From positions 62,001 to 126,000 of the forward strand of contig CAZTSX010000002.1 in the NCBI GenBank assembly GCA_964616825.1: a DNA stretch of 64,000 nucleotides, read 5' to 3'. This stretch comes from QYOJ01 sp964616825 (GTDB lineage: Bacteria > Bacteroidota > Bacteroidia > Bacteroidales > FEN-979). The notes beneath the pieces were generated by a model. It searched no databases, was not told the origin of the DNA, and saw only the letters and a list, made by a program, of their open reading frames with translations. Position 1 is the first letter of the stretch, and each line of letters begins with the position of its first letter. The position numbers and the translations under genes are program-made. This document shows, in pieces, positions 1 through 9,261 of this stretch.

Positions 1-3000
1 AATATCGGAACATGGTTCCTGGCCAGCACACCACAGGGGCAACCCGAATTGAATATGTTCCCGGAAGCAGCACCCGGAACAGGACTGAAATATGGATTTA
101 ACCGTGCGCAACTGGCATGGTATGTGGTTGATCCCCTTTTCTACGACAGGAATACCAGCCTCGTTCCATCAAACGTCAACAACACGGAACTCTCCAGGCA
201 GTACGTCAGACAAATCTGGGAATCGGAAGTTTTCCCAAATAAAGAACCGTTGAATGGTGTTCCGGTGAACATGGCAGTCCTGAACATGGCCTATTATCCC
301 GCTGAGAGGGGTAGTTACAACTACGATGTTTTGCCATCAGGATACTCCAAAGGGATGCAGGCAGATGGGTTCTTGAGTGAACCGGAATCCAGATGGGGAG
401 GGATCATGCGGCGGATAGAATCCTCAGATTTTGATGCGACGAACATCCAGTACATCGAGTTCTGGATGATGGACCCTTTTGTGTACGATTCAGCCAATTC
501 AGGGGAGCTTTATTTTAACCTCGGAGATGTGAGTGAAGATATTCTGAAGGATGGCCGGAAAAGTTATGAAAACGGGCTGCCTGTCAACGACATTATCGTC
601 AATGTCGATACGACTATTTGGGGACGGGTGCCTACGATTCAGGCCCTGGTTGAAGCATTCGATAACAATCCCGCATCCCGCCCCTTCCAGGATGTAGGAT
701 ATGATGGTTTACCCACGGTAGATGAGCTATCCTTTTTTGATACGAGCTATATCGCCAAACTGAATAATGCTTTTGGTCCTGCTTCCCAGGCTTATCAACT
801 AGCTGCAATTGACCCTTCAGCCGATAACTATCACTACTTCCTCGGAACAGATTATGACAACAACCCCAAATATTCAAGTATTCTGGAGAGATATAAAAAG
901 TACAACAACACCGAAGGCAACTCTCCTGCTGCAGAGACTACTACCGAGAGTTATCCGACCCTGGCAACCACACTTCCTAATGTTGAAGATATCAACAAAG
1001 ACAACACTCTGAGCGAATCGGAACGGTACTATCAGTACAGGGTACAGTTGCGGCCGGATAAGATGAAACCCGGACAGAATTACATAACCAACGTGTATGA
1101 AGCAGCAAATATTCCGTTAGCGGATGGTACCCGGGGAAGAGTCAAATGGTATCAGTTTAAAATCCCTATCCGTACACCCGACAAGGTAGTTGGCGATATC
1201 CAGGGATTTACCTCGATCCGTTTTATGCGAATGTTCTTTAAGGGTTTTGAGAAAGCGATCGTTTGCCGGTTTGCCACGCTGGAACTTTCCCGTGGCGAGT
1301 GGAGAAAATATGATTTCAGTCTGCTCGCACCGGGCGAGTATATCCCTGACGAATATCAGAATCAGACCACGTTTGACATCAGTACGGTGAGCATTGAAGA
1401 GAATGGAAGCAAAGAGCCGATTCCCTATGTGATGCCTCCGGGTATCGAACGGGAGACCAACTGGGCATCCACTAACTTTCAGCAGTTGAATGAGCAATCG
1501 ATGGCCCTCAAAATCTGTAATCTGGTTGATGGGGATGCCAGAGCAGCTTACAAGACAGCAGAGTTTGACTTTCGCCAGTTCAAGCGCCTGAAGATGTTCG
1601 TTCATGCCGAGCAAGCCATTCAGAGTCAGGATTTGAAGAACGGAGACCTGACAATCTTTATGCGTGTGGGAAGTGACTTTACAGAGAACTTCTACGAATA
1701 CGAGATACCCCTGACATTCACACCCTGGGGTACAAGTCCTGAGGATCCGGAGTCCATTTGGCCGGTGGCAAATGACTTCGATATTGATCTCGAACGGCTT
1801 GTTCAGGTGAAATATGAACGGATCATTGCCATGCGACAGCCGGGAAACACCTTAACGCCGTCCATGCCATATTCCCAGTACGACGGAAAGAATAAAATCA
1901 CAGTGGTGGGATCACCTACGATCAGCGATGTACGGGCAATCATGATCGGGATCAGAAATCCGAAAAAAACCTCCAGTTCCCCCGATGATGACGGACAGGC
2001 GAAATGCGCGGAGATCTGGGTTGATGAGCTACGGTTGAGTGATTTTAACAAAAAAGGAGGATGGGCTGCTATTGCCCGTGTGGCAGCCGACCTGGCAGAC
2101 CTGGGTCGGATTCAGCTAACCGGAAGCTATAGCAGTGCCGGATTTGGATCGATCGAACAAAAGACCACCGAACGACTGATGGAAGCCGCCATGCTCCTGG
2201 GTTTTGAGACAGACCTGCAACTGGGTAAATTCTTTCCTGAACGAATGGGTATCCGGATCCCTATGCACTTCGACTACTCCCTCCAGCAGATCACGCCGCT
2301 TTATGATCCATTGAATCCCGACCTTCATCTGAAAGATGTAATTGATGCTATGGGGTCTAAGCACCAGAAGGATTCAGTGCGCCACCTGGCGATTGATTAT
2401 ACCGAGCGTAAGAACTTCAACCTGATGAATGTGCGGAAAGACAGGACAGGGGATAAGAAGCCAAGACCATACGATATTGAAAACTTCAACGTCAGCTATG
2501 CCTATTCGGAAACATTCCACAGGGACGCTGATATTGACTATGAACTGAACAAACGATATACAGGAGGGATTGGGTATAATTTCGCCCTCAGACCGAAAAA
2601 TGTCAAACCTTTCGAAAAGTCGAAATGGGCCTCCTCGAGTAAAGCGCTCAAGTTTATCAAGGACTTCAACTTCTTCTATATTCCTAAAAATTTCTCTTTC
2701 CGCACAGATATGATTCGTGAATATGATCAGCGGAAATTCAGGAACAAGAGCCGTGCAGTTGTCCCGATGGAAACCTTCTACATCAAACGATGGGATTGGA
2801 CCCGGGTGTATGATCTGAAGTATGATTTTAGTAAATCACTCCGGTTCACCTGGGCTGCCAATGCCAGATCATTCATCAATGAACCCCCTGGCAGGGTTGA
2901 CAAATCATCGCGGGATCAGATCTGGGATGAGATCTTCTCCAAAGGGACCATGAATAACTATAACCAATCGGCCTCAATTACCTGGGAACTACCCTTTTCC

Positions 3001-4707
3001 AAGATCCCGATATTAAATTTCATTAACATGACGGCCGGTTATCAATCAGGGTATCGCTGGTCTGCCAGTCCTCTCTCGGTTCAGGAACAACTTGGGAACG
3101 TAATTGAAAACAATGTCACCTATGCGTTGAATGGTGCAATGAACCTGCTCAATCTCTATAACAAGTTACCTTACCTGAAAAAAATCAACCAGGGGAAAAG
3201 AAGATCCCAGGATCCACGATCGATGATGCTCGACAAGCCTGGCCGGGGAAAAGACCCAGCTAAACCACCGACAACGACACCTGATAGCCTCAAGCCGGAA
3301 AAACCCAAATTTAACGTTGGCAAATTTTTGCTTGAAGGGACATTAAGGATCCTGATGGGATTGAGAAAAGCGAGCTTCCAGTATAGTCAGGGCCATGGGA
3401 CTATGCTTCCCGGATTTATGCCGGAACCCGATTTCATCGGGATCAACCTCGGTATGAATGCACCCGGACTTGGATTTGTTTTTGGAGATCAAAAGGATAT
3501 TCGCCCCAGGGCAGTAGACCGGGGCTGGATGACACTGGATACACTGTTGAATTCAGCCTATCATAAGAAATTCAATGAGAGCCTCAATATCAAAGCGAGT
3601 ATCGAACCCCTCCGGGATCTGCGTATTGAATTGACAGCCACCAAGCAACAGACGAATAACAGGCAAGAGTATTATAAGGCTGATGCGAATGGGAACTTTG
3701 ACTCCTACTCTCCACAAATGGCCGGGAACTATACCCTTTCATATATCATTATCGGAACCTCTTTTGCCAAAGAGGGAGATGAGAATATGTCTCTCCTTTT
3801 TGAGAAACTGAAGGAGTCGAGGTTGTTGATCGCTCAGCGGTATGCTGCAACGAATCCCTGGTCACAGGGAGTAGATTCACTTGGATTTCCAAATGGGTAT
3901 GGAGCTACCAACCAGGAAGTGATGGCAGTAGCATTCCTGGCAGCATACAAAGGACAGGATCCGTCAAAGATCGGTCTCTCCGCTTTCCCTGGGATCCCTC
4001 TTCCTAACTGGCGGGTGACCTATGACGGCCTCTCCAAAATGAAATTTTTCCGGAAGTTTTTACGGAATCTGACATTGACCCACGCATACATCGCTACCTA
4101 TACCGTGAGTAATTATGTTTCAAACATTCATTATGAGGAGAGAAACGGCCTCCCATATGCTGTGAATGCAGCTGGTAACTTTATCCCTGAACGGGAGATG
4201 AATGTGGTGACTATCACAGAGCAATTCAGCCCGCTGATCAGGTTTGACATGGGATGGAATAACAGTCTGCTTACAACGTTCGAAATCCGGAAATCAAGAA
4301 ACCTGAGTTTTAGTTTTGTCAATAATCAGCTAACCGAGATCAAGAGTACAGAATATGTTGCCGGGATCGGATACAGGTTTAAAAATATCCGGCTAAATTT
4401 CTCAGGCCTTTTTGGAAGTAGAAGGAGCAGGAGCAGAGGGGGTAGCTCCAGTGATCTGAACGTCAAGCTGGACTTCTCATTGCGTCAGAATAAAACCACA
4501 CTGCGACGTGTGGATGAAGATATCAATCAGATCTCCAGCGGACAACAGCGTCTTGTCATTAATTTTTCGGTTGATTACAACCTGAGTGCCCGGTTCAATA
4601 TTCGGTTCTACTTCGACAAGGATATTATGACACCATATGTCTCCAACCAATACCGGACATCGAATACTCAGGGGGGATTGGCACTCAGGTTTACACTGTC
4701 ACAATAA
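1..4707 (+). CDS. sprA: T9SS outer-membrane translocon SprA (Sov), 3' part
   Basis: SprA is the very large beta-barrel that forms the protein-conducting channel of the type IX secretion system in the outer membrane. The frame is open from base 1, before the first Met at base 49, so the gene begins upstream and about 1570 C-terminal residues are present; full SprA is usually over 2000 residues. The visible part has the N-I-G-T-W-F-L motif at the window edge, long stretches of alternating hydrophobic residues typical of barrel strands, and a C-terminal aromatic strand ending in RFTLSQ. It is followed by gcvH and a vanZ-like gene, an order I recall from other Bacteroidota. Its presence explains the T9SS cargo genes further along. 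Antisense ORFs inside it look like shadows. Confidence 0.93.
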   Translation, partial: NIGTWFLASTPQGQPELNMFPEAAPGTGLKYGFNRAQLAWYVVDPLFYDRNTSLVPSNVNNTELSRQYVRQIWESEVFPNKEPLNGVPVNMAVLNMAYYPAERGSYNYDVLPSGYSKGMQADGFLSEPESRWGGIMRRIESSDFDATNIQYIEFWMMDPFVYDSANSGELYFNLGDVSEDILKDGRKSYENGLPVNDIIVNVDTTIWGRVPTIQALVEAFDNNPASRPFQDVGYDGLPTVDELSFFDTSYIAKLNNAFGPASQAYQLAAIDPSADNYHYFLGTDYDNNPKYSSILERYKKYNNTEGNSPAAETTTESYPTLATTLPNVEDINKDNTLSESERYYQYRVQLRPDKMKPGQNYITNVYEAANIPLADGTRGRVKWYQFKIPIRTPDKVVGDIQGFTSIRFMRMFFKGFEKAIVCRFATLELSRGEWRKYDFSLLAPGEYIPDEYQNQTTFDISTVSIEENGSKEPIPYVMPPGIERETNWASTNFQQLNEQSMALKICNLVDGDARAAYKTAEFDFRQFKRLKMFVHAEQAIQSQDLKNGDLTIFMRVGSDFTENFYEYEIPLTFTPWGTSPEDPESIWPVANDFDIDLERLVQVKYERIIAMRQPGNTLTPSMPYSQYDGKNKITVVGSPTISDVRAIMIGIRNPKKTSSSPDDDGQAKCAEIWVDELRLSDFNKKGGWAAIARVAADLADLGRIQLTGSYSSAGFGSIEQKTTERLMEAAMLLGFETDLQLGKFFPERMGIRIPMHFDYSLQQITPLYDPLNPDLHLKDVIDAMGSKHQKDSVRHLAIDYTERKNFNLMNVRKDRTGDKKPRPYDIENFNVSYAYSETFHRDADIDYELNKRYTGGIGYNFALRPKNVKPFEKSKWASSSKALKFIKDFNFFYIPKNFSFRTDMIREYDQRKFRNKSRAVVPMETFYIKRWDWTRVYDLKYDFSKSLRFTWAANARSFINEPPGRVDKSSRDQIWDEIFSKGTMNNYNQSASITWELPFSKIPILNFINMTAGYQSGYRWSASPLSVQEQLGNVIENNVTYALNGAMNLLNLYNKLPYLKKINQGKRRSQDPRSMMLDKPGRGKDPAKPPTTTPDSLKPEKPKFNVGKFLLEGTLRILMGLRKASFQYSQGHGTMLPGFMPEPDFIGINLGMNAPGLGFVFGDQKDIRPRAVDRGWMTLDTLLNSAYHKKFNESLNIKASIEPLRDLRIELTATKQQTNNRQEYYKADANGNFDSYSPQMAGNYTLSYIIIGTSFAKEGDENMSLLFEKLKESRLLIAQRYAATNPWSQGVDSLGFPNGYGATNQEVMAVAFLAAYKGQDPSKIGLSAFPGIPLPNWRVTYDGLSKMKFFRKFLRNLTLTHAYIATYTVSNYVSNIHYEERNGLPYAVNAAGNFIPEREMNVVTITEQFSPLIRFDMGWNNSLLTTFEIRKSRNLSFSFVNNQLTEIKSTEYVAGIGYRFKNIRLNFSGLFGSRRSRSRGGSSSDLNVKLDFSLRQNKTTLRRVDEDINQISSGQQRLVINFSVDYNLSARFNIRFYFDKDIMTPYVSNQYRTSNTQGGLALRFTLSQ

Positions 4708-4719
4708 TTGAAAAAGCAG

Positions 4720-4727
4720 TATATTTG
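4720..4727 (+). promoter_or_regulatory. Bacteroidota -7 box upstream of gcvH
   Basis: TATATTTG matches the TAnnTTTG consensus exactly. It lies 24 bases upstream of the gcvH ATG, so gcvH can be transcribed separately from sprA. No convincing -33 box is seen at the right distance. Confidence 0.55.
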
Positions 4728-4751
4728 ACCAAAAAAATAATATTTACATCC

Positions 4752-5132
4752 ATGAATATTCCTGAAAATCTGAAGTACACAAAAGACCATGAATGGTTAA
4801 ATATTGATGGTGATCTGGCTTTTATCGGAATCACAGACTACGCCCAGCAAGAACTTGGCGATATCGTTTTTATCGAAGTTGAGACGGTGGGTGAAACCCT
4901 TGACAAAGAAGAGGCTTTCGGAACCATTGAAGCAGTGAAAACTGTTACCGATATGTTCATGCCTGTAAGTGGAGAAGTGCTTGAATACAACGAAGAACTT
5001 TCTTCCACACCGGAAATCATCAATAAGGATCCCTATGACCTGGGCTGGGTGGTGAAGATCAGGATCGCTAATCTGTCTGAATTGGAAGAGCTCCTGGATG
5101 CCGCTCAATATAAAGAGCTGATCGAGGCGTAA
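4752..5132 (+). CDS. gcvH: glycine cleavage system H protein
   Basis: Lipoyl carrier of the glycine cleavage complex, shuttling the aminomethyl group between the P, T and L proteins in the cytoplasm. The 126-residue product has the normal family length and the lipoylation motif EAVKTV, with the modified lysine at about K63. I chose the ATG at 4752 (MNIPENLKYTKDHEW), which matches the family N-terminus and lies downstream of a -7 box; the longer ORF from 4725 would begin inside that box. It follows sprA by 44 bases. No genes for the other subunits are in the window. Confidence 0.95.
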   Translation: MNIPENLKYTKDHEWLNIDGDLAFIGITDYAQQELGDIVFIEVETVGETLDKEEAFGTIEAVKTVTDMFMPVSGEVLEYNEELSSTPEIINKDPYDLGWVVKIRIANLSELEELLDAAQYKELIEA

Positions 5133-5153
5133 ATCATAAACCTGTCGCAACAC

Positions 5154-5555
5154 GTGAAAAAGTTCCTGCAGAATAACATGTGGGCTGTTTTGTGGGGCCT
5201 CCTTATTTTTGTCCTCACCTGTGTTCCGGGGACGGTCCTCCCAAAGCTTCCTTCTTACGTAGACCTTTTCCAACCCGACAAGCTGGCCCATATATTTATT
5301 TTTGCCGTCTTCTTCATTCTCCTTGTCAGGGGACTCAGAAGGAAGGATACCCCGGCATCCGTCTTCCATAACGCCATCATTCTTGCGTTTCTAATTAGCC
5401 TGTGTGTGGCGGGCTTAACTGAGCTGCTTCAGGAGTTTGTGATACCGAAACGGACCGCTTCTCCCTGGGATTTTATCGCTAATGTAGCTGGATGTTTCAT
5501 AGGATGGGGAGTGGAAGGAATGTGGGGACGCAGGGAAACGGGACGTAAAACGTAA
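5154..5555 (+). CDS. VanZ-like family membrane protein
   Basis: A small integral membrane protein of 133 residues with about four hydrophobic helices and the VanZ-like DKxxH motif (PDKLAHIFIF, residues about 41-50). The start is a GTG (MKKFLQNN); an internal ATG at MWAVLW is a shorter alternative. The cellular role of chromosomal VanZ-like proteins is not established, though the founder affects teicoplanin sensitivity. It follows gcvH by 21 bases and probably shares its transcript. Its last residues (GRKT) and stop codon lie inside a 7-bp tandem repeat. Confidence 0.75.
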   Translation: MKKFLQNNMWAVLWGLLIFVLTCVPGTVLPKLPSYVDLFQPDKLAHIFIFAVFFILLVRGLRRKDTPASVFHNAIILAFLISLCVAGLTELLQEFVIPKRTASPWDFIANVAGCFIGWGVEGMWGRRETGRKT

Positions 5556-5563
5556 GATGTAAG
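5543..5563. repeat. 7-bp tandem repeat, 3 units, over the vanZ stop
   Basis: Units ACGTAAA, ACGTAAG, ATGTAAG. The vanZ-like stop codon TAA (5553-5555) falls in the second unit. Member of the dispersed short-period repeat family of this window. Confidence 0.6.
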
Positions 5564-5584
5564 CCCGTTATATCGAACTTGTCT

Positions 5585-7402
5585 TTACTTATTCGCAAAG
5601 AACTCAAACACCAGTCTCCCCTTCGCTTTTCCGATTGTCTTCTGCAGTTCTTCCAGCGATGCTGCCCTGATCCGTTTCACCGATTTGAATTTTAAAAGCA
5701 GTTGCTGGGCGGTACTGAATCCGATACCGTTGATATCGGTCAGAACCGATTTGACTGTTCCTTTCTCCCTTCGTTTCCGGTGATGGGTGATCCCGAACCG
5801 ATGCGCCTCATCCCGCATCTGCTGGATCAGCCGGAGGGACTCTGATTTCTTATCCAGATACATCGGCAACGGATCATGGGGGTAGTAAATCTCTTCCAGT
5901 TTTTTGGCAATACCGATAACCGTCATCTTTCCCGATAACCCTAGCTTTTTCAAGCTTTTCAGCGTGGCATTCAGCTGACCTTTTCCGCCATCGACAATGA
6001 TTAGTTGAGGAAGAGGTTTATTCTCATCCAGCAACCGTTTGTACCTCCTGAATACGATCTCCTCCAGGGAGGCATAGTCGTCTGAACCCTGTACGGTTTT
6101 GATGTTGAAATGACGGTATTCACTTTTATCGGGCTTGGCGTGCATGAAACAGACCATAGCTGCAACGGGAAAATCTCCCTGGATATTTGAATTATCAAAA
6201 CATTCGATGTGTTCGGGAAGCTCGGTCATCCGGAGATCTTTCATCATTGCATTCAGGATACGCCGGCTCTTGTGCTCAGGACCGACCAACTCTTTCTGTT
6301 TCTCTTTTTCCAGCTGGTAATACTTCACATTGCGTTGAGAAAGCCCCAGTAACTTCTTCTTATCCCCTATTTTCGGAATAGTAAAAGTACCATGCGGTAG
6401 TTCGAAATCGGGTTCGAAAGGAACAATGATCTCCGGTGATCCACTTTCAAAGCGGTGGCGAATATTTGTAATTGCAAGAGTAAGGAGTTCTTTATCTGAT
6501 TCATCCAGTTTTTTCTGTAATTCAATCGTATGGACCTGGATAATCGCACCGTTTATCACCTTCATGAAATTCACATAAGCGGTCGTCGCATCGGAGGCGA
6601 TGGAGAAGACATCTACATCATTGATATTGCGATTGACAACTGTCGATTTACTTTGGTACTTCGCCAGGGCCAGGTACTTCTCCTTCACAAGGTGAGCTTT
6701 TTCAAACTCCCTTTTCTCCGCCAGTTCCATCATAAGCTTTTTCAATTGCCTGGCTACCGAAGAGAGATTCCCTTTGATGATATCGCGAATACTATGAATC
6801 GATTCATCGTAATCCTCTGATGATTGCAGCCCAACACAAGGGGCTTTGCAGTTGCCGATATGGTATTCCAGGCAAACCTTGAATTTTTGATCACGGATGT
6901 TACGATCTGTCAATTTAAATGTACAGTTCCTCAGCGGATAAAGTTGCCGGATAAGTTCCAGTAAGGTATGCATCATCCGTACGTTGGCATAAGGTCCGAA
7001 ATACTGGGATCCGTCGCGGATCAGATTCCTTGTGTAATCGACCCGTGGGAAGGGCTCATTACGAATTCGTATCCAGGGGAATGTCTTGTCGTCCTTCAAA
7101 GCCACATTATAACGGGGACGGTATTTTTTAATCAAATTGTTTTCAAGCAACAGAGCATCCTGTTCGGTACTCACCACAATATATTTGATGTCGGCGATTT
7201 TCCTCACCAGCATCTGTACTTTTCCGCTGATCGAATGAATCTTGTTAAAATAGGAGCTGACCCGTTTTCTCAGGTCTTTGGCTTTTCCTACGTAGATAAT
7301 CTTGTTCTTGCTATCCAGAAACTGATACACGCCCGGCTTATGCGGGATCGCTTTAACGATGCTGTCGAGGTGAGAGAAATATTTTGCACGGGCTGATGAC
7401 AT
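5585..7402 (-). CDS. uvrC: excinuclease ABC subunit C
   Basis: UvrC makes the two incisions on either side of a DNA lesion in nucleotide excision repair, after UvrA and UvrB load it. The 605-residue protein is full length. It has an N-terminal GIY-YIG nuclease domain (PGVYQFL and IIYVGKAKDLRKR, residues about 20-50), a UVR motif that binds UvrB (MELAEKREFEKAHLVKEKY), an RNase H-like second nuclease (ECFDNSNIQGDFPVAAMV), and a C-terminal helix-hairpin-helix (INGIGFSTAQQLLLKF). ATG at 7402 is preferred to an adjacent upstream TTG. It lies just downstream of thiL on the same strand, 15 bases away, probably co-transcribed. Confidence 0.96.
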   Translation of the reverse strand: MSSARAKYFSHLDSIVKAIPHKPGVYQFLDSKNKIIYVGKAKDLRKRVSSYFNKIHSISGKVQMLVRKIADIKYIVVSTEQDALLLENNLIKKYRPRYNVALKDDKTFPWIRIRNEPFPRVDYTRNLIRDGSQYFGPYANVRMMHTLLELIRQLYPLRNCTFKLTDRNIRDQKFKVCLEYHIGNCKAPCVGLQSSEDYDESIHSIRDIIKGNLSSVARQLKKLMMELAEKREFEKAHLVKEKYLALAKYQSKSTVVNRNINDVDVFSIASDATTAYVNFMKVINGAIIQVHTIELQKKLDESDKELLTLAITNIRHRFESGSPEIIVPFEPDFELPHGTFTIPKIGDKKKLLGLSQRNVKYYQLEKEKQKELVGPEHKSRRILNAMMKDLRMTELPEHIECFDNSNIQGDFPVAAMVCFMHAKPDKSEYRHFNIKTVQGSDDYASLEEIVFRRYKRLLDENKPLPQLIIVDGGKGQLNATLKSLKKLGLSGKMTVIGIAKKLEEIYYPHDPLPMYLDKKSESLRLIQQMRDEAHRFGITHHRKRREKGTVKSVLTDINGIGFSTAQQLLLKFKSVKRIRAASLEELQKTIGKAKGRLVFEFFANK

Positions 7403-7410
7403 CAAAAGAA

Positions 7411-7431
7411 TTACGATTTACGATTTACAAG
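7411..7431. repeat. 7-bp tandem repeat, 3 units, over the thiL stop
   Basis: Units TTACGAT, TTACGAT, TTACAAG (minus strand: GTAAATC type). The thiL stop codon (7418-7420) is inside the array. The same heptamer GTAAATC recurs at 14184-14197 and 14866-14893. Confidence 0.65.
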
Positions 7432-8485
7432 AATCCCACCCCTGGGCCGTCAACTTCGATTCTTTCCCTTCCGGCGTAACCAGGAATTTGCCTGTGCCGG
7501 GGGGTGTGATATGGCCTATCACTGAGATCCCTGCTACATCTTTTACTTTTTCGTAATCATTTTGAGGGATTGTGAAGAGCAGCTCATAATCCTCTCCGCC
7601 ACTCAGGGCAGCCACAGTCGGGATGATATTGAAATCGATTGCAACCTCACGTGTATGTGAATCAATCGGAATTTTATTTTCATATATCTTACATCCTACA
7701 TCGGATTGTTTACAAAGATGAAGAGTTTCAGATGCCAATCCGTCTGAAATATCGATCATGGAGGTAGGTTTCACATCAATCTCTTGCAATACTGCTCTGA
7801 AATCAGTTCGAGCCTCCGGTTTCAGTATGCGGCCTACCTGGTAGTCGAAACCGGTCAGTTCAGGCTGCATACGGGGATTGGCCTGGAAAACCTTCTTCTC
7901 CCGTTCAAGCAGCAACAATCCTACGTATGCTGAGCCCAGGTCACCGGTGACACATAACAAGGCCCCCGGTTTGGCTCCATTGCGGTAAACGATCTCATCT
8001 TTGTCAGCTTCACCCAGTATAGTCGCTGAAATCATCAACCCGATTGTGCTCGAGCTGGTATCTCCACCCACCAGGTCAACCTTGTACTTCTGGCAAGCCA
8101 GTTTGATCCCTTCGTAGATTTCATCGAGCGCTTCCGCCGGGAAGCGGCTGGAGATAGCCATCGAAATTGTTATTTGTCCGGGAACACCATTCATCGCTGC
8201 AATATCCGAAACATTGACTACCACCGATTTGTATCCCAGATGCTTCAGAGGTGTGTATGTCATGTCGAAATGGATGCCCTCCACCAGCAGATCTGTGGAT
8301 ACCAGAACCAGTTTGTTTCCCGGATCAATGACCGCCGCATCATCACCAATACCCTTGAGTGTTGTGGGATTGTGAATGGAAATATTCTTAGTCAACCGAT
8401 CTATCAAGCCGAACTCTCCTAACTCAGCCAGCGCAGTTAATTTTGAGGTTGGCTTTCCGGTGTTCTTTCCTTTCTTCTCATACAT
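7418..8485 (-). CDS. thiL: thiamine-monophosphate kinase
   Basis: Phosphorylates thiamine monophosphate with ATP to give thiamine pyrophosphate, the last step of cofactor synthesis. The 355-residue protein has the PurM/ThiL fold signatures: GIGDDAAV near residue 46, STDLLVEGIHFD, the metal-binding run VGGDTSSS, and the glycine-rich DISDGLASE. The ATG at 8485 gives a short charged N-terminal extension (MYEKKGKNTGKPTSK) before the family begins. Its last residues (SCKS) come from a heptad repeat. No TPP riboswitch-like conserved element is visible upstream. A near-consensus -7 box (GACCTTTG, one mismatch) lies at 8502-8509 on the minus strand. Confidence 0.93.
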   Translation of the reverse strand: MYEKKGKNTGKPTSKLTALAELGEFGLIDRLTKNISIHNPTTLKGIGDDAAVIDPGNKLVLVSTDLLVEGIHFDMTYTPLKHLGYKSVVVNVSDIAAMNGVPGQITISMAISSRFPAEALDEIYEGIKLACQKYKVDLVGGDTSSSTIGLMISATILGEADKDEIVYRNGAKPGALLCVTGDLGSAYVGLLLLEREKKVFQANPRMQPELTGFDYQVGRILKPEARTDFRAVLQEIDVKPTSMIDISDGLASETLHLCKQSDVGCKIYENKIPIDSHTREVAIDFNIIPTVAALSGGEDYELLFTIPQNDYEKVKDVAGISVIGHITPPGTGKFLVTPEGKESKLTAQGWDSCKS

Positions 8486-8521
8486 ATGCCTCGATTTTAT
8501 GCAAAGGTCGGAATTTTTTTG

Positions 8522-8557
8522 AACAGGTTGGACAGGTTGAACAAGTTAGACAGGTAG
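8522..8557. repeat. 9-bp tandem repeat, 4 units
   Basis: Units AACAGGTTG, GACAGGTTG, AACAAGTTA, GACAGGTAG in the divergent thiL/nitroreductase junction. Ends 18 bases before the nitroreductase -7 box. Confidence 0.6.
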
Positions 8558-8575
8558 CATTTTACAATATCATTA

Positions 8576-8583
8576 TATATTTG
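8576..8583 (+). promoter_or_regulatory. -7 box of the nitroreductase gene
   Basis: TATATTTG is an exact TAnnTTTG match. Its last G is 4 bases before the ATG at 8587, so transcription would start about at the start codon and give a leaderless or nearly leaderless mRNA. rbfA has identical spacing. Confidence 0.55.
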
Positions 8584-8586
8584 CAT

Positions 8587-9135
8587 ATGGATTTTCTTGA
8601 ATTAGTTAATAGACGTCAAAGTTGTCGTTCCTACAATCCAAGCCGCAAGGTGGAAAAGGAGAAACTGGATCGCTGTATCGAAGCTCTGCGCCTGGCTCCA
8701 TCAGCCTGCAATGCACAACCCTGGAAGCTCGTCATTGTTGACAACCCTGAGTTGAAGCAGAAGATAGCAAAAGCCGCCGGCTCTAAATGGTTGGGATTTA
8801 ATCATTTTACCAAAGATTCTCCAATCCTGGTTGTGGTCGTCAGGGAGGCTCCGAACCTGACATCGAAATTAGGAACCCTGCTGAAAGACAAACCTTACAC
8901 CATCATGGATGTAGGGATCGCCGTGGAACATTTTTGCCTTCAGGCTACGTCAGAAGGATTGGGGAGCTGTATTATGGGATGGTTCGATGAAAAAAAAGTG
9001 AAAGAACTTCTTGGCATTCCGATGAAAAAGAGAGCAGAACTCATTATCTCATTGGGGTATCCTGCAACAGATGAGCTACGCAAGAAAATCCGTAGGCCGG
9101 TGGAGAAGATTTGTTCGTATAATGGATACAGGTAG
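8587..9135 (+). CDS. nitroreductase family protein
   Basis: A flavin-dependent oxidoreductase of the nitroreductase fold, 182 residues. The N-terminal FMN-binding signature is clear (LVNRRQSCRSYNPSRKV), followed by LAPSACNAQPWKLVIV, the usual flavin and phosphate contact region, and a C-terminal LGYPATDELRKKIRRP, typical of the family. The substrate cannot be deduced; relatives reduce nitroaromatics, quinones or unknown electron acceptors. The ATG at 8587 was chosen because the ORF upstream of it is repeat sequence and the -7 box ends just before it. It is divergent from thiL and precedes the suf cluster, separated by a palindrome and promoter boxes. Confidence 0.85.
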   Translation: MDFLELVNRRQSCRSYNPSRKVEKEKLDRCIEALRLAPSACNAQPWKLVIVDNPELKQKIAKAAGSKWLGFNHFTKDSPILVVVVREAPNLTSKLGTLLKDKPYTIMDVGIAVEHFCLQATSEGLGSCIMGWFDEKKVKELLGIPMKKRAELIISLGYPATDELRKKIRRPVEKICSYNGYR

Positions 9136-9160
9136 AAACTTGCCTAAATATTTTCTAAAA

Positions 9161-9176
9161 AGGTATTGCAATACCT
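9161..9176. promoter_or_regulatory. perfect 16-bp palindrome upstream of sufB
   Basis: AGGTATTGCAATACCT is fully self-complementary. It lies 10 bases before one TAnnTTTG box (TAATTTTG, 9186-9193) and about 60 before a second (9238-9245), both reading toward sufB. No T-tract follows, so a terminator is less likely than a dimeric operator. The regulator is unknown. Confidence 0.45.
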
Positions 9177-9237
9177 AAATAAGTGTAATTTTGCAATGAC
9201 AATAACTTTCCTGCAGAAACCTGATGGAAAAAAAGTG

Positions 9238-9245
9238 TAGATTTG
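9238..9245 (+). promoter_or_regulatory. -7 box of the suf operon
   Basis: TAGATTTG, an exact TAnnTTTG match, 16 bases upstream of the sufB ATG. A second match, TAATTTTG, is at 9186-9193. Confidence 0.55.
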
Positions 9246-9261
9246 CCTAAACTACTATTAC

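Noticed and set aside
1117..1614. Minus-strand ORF of 165 codons inside sprA
   Set aside because: Lies wholly antisense to conserved SprA coding sequence and shows no protein family features.
4797..5369. Long minus-strand ORF opposite gcvH and vanZ
   Set aside because: Antisense to two well-supported genes, with no recognisable family; a shadow of their codon usage.
8486..8586. TPP riboswitch before thiL
   Set aside because: The 100-bp junction consists mainly of a 9-bp repeat and the divergent promoter; none of the conserved TPP-aptamer segments is visible.
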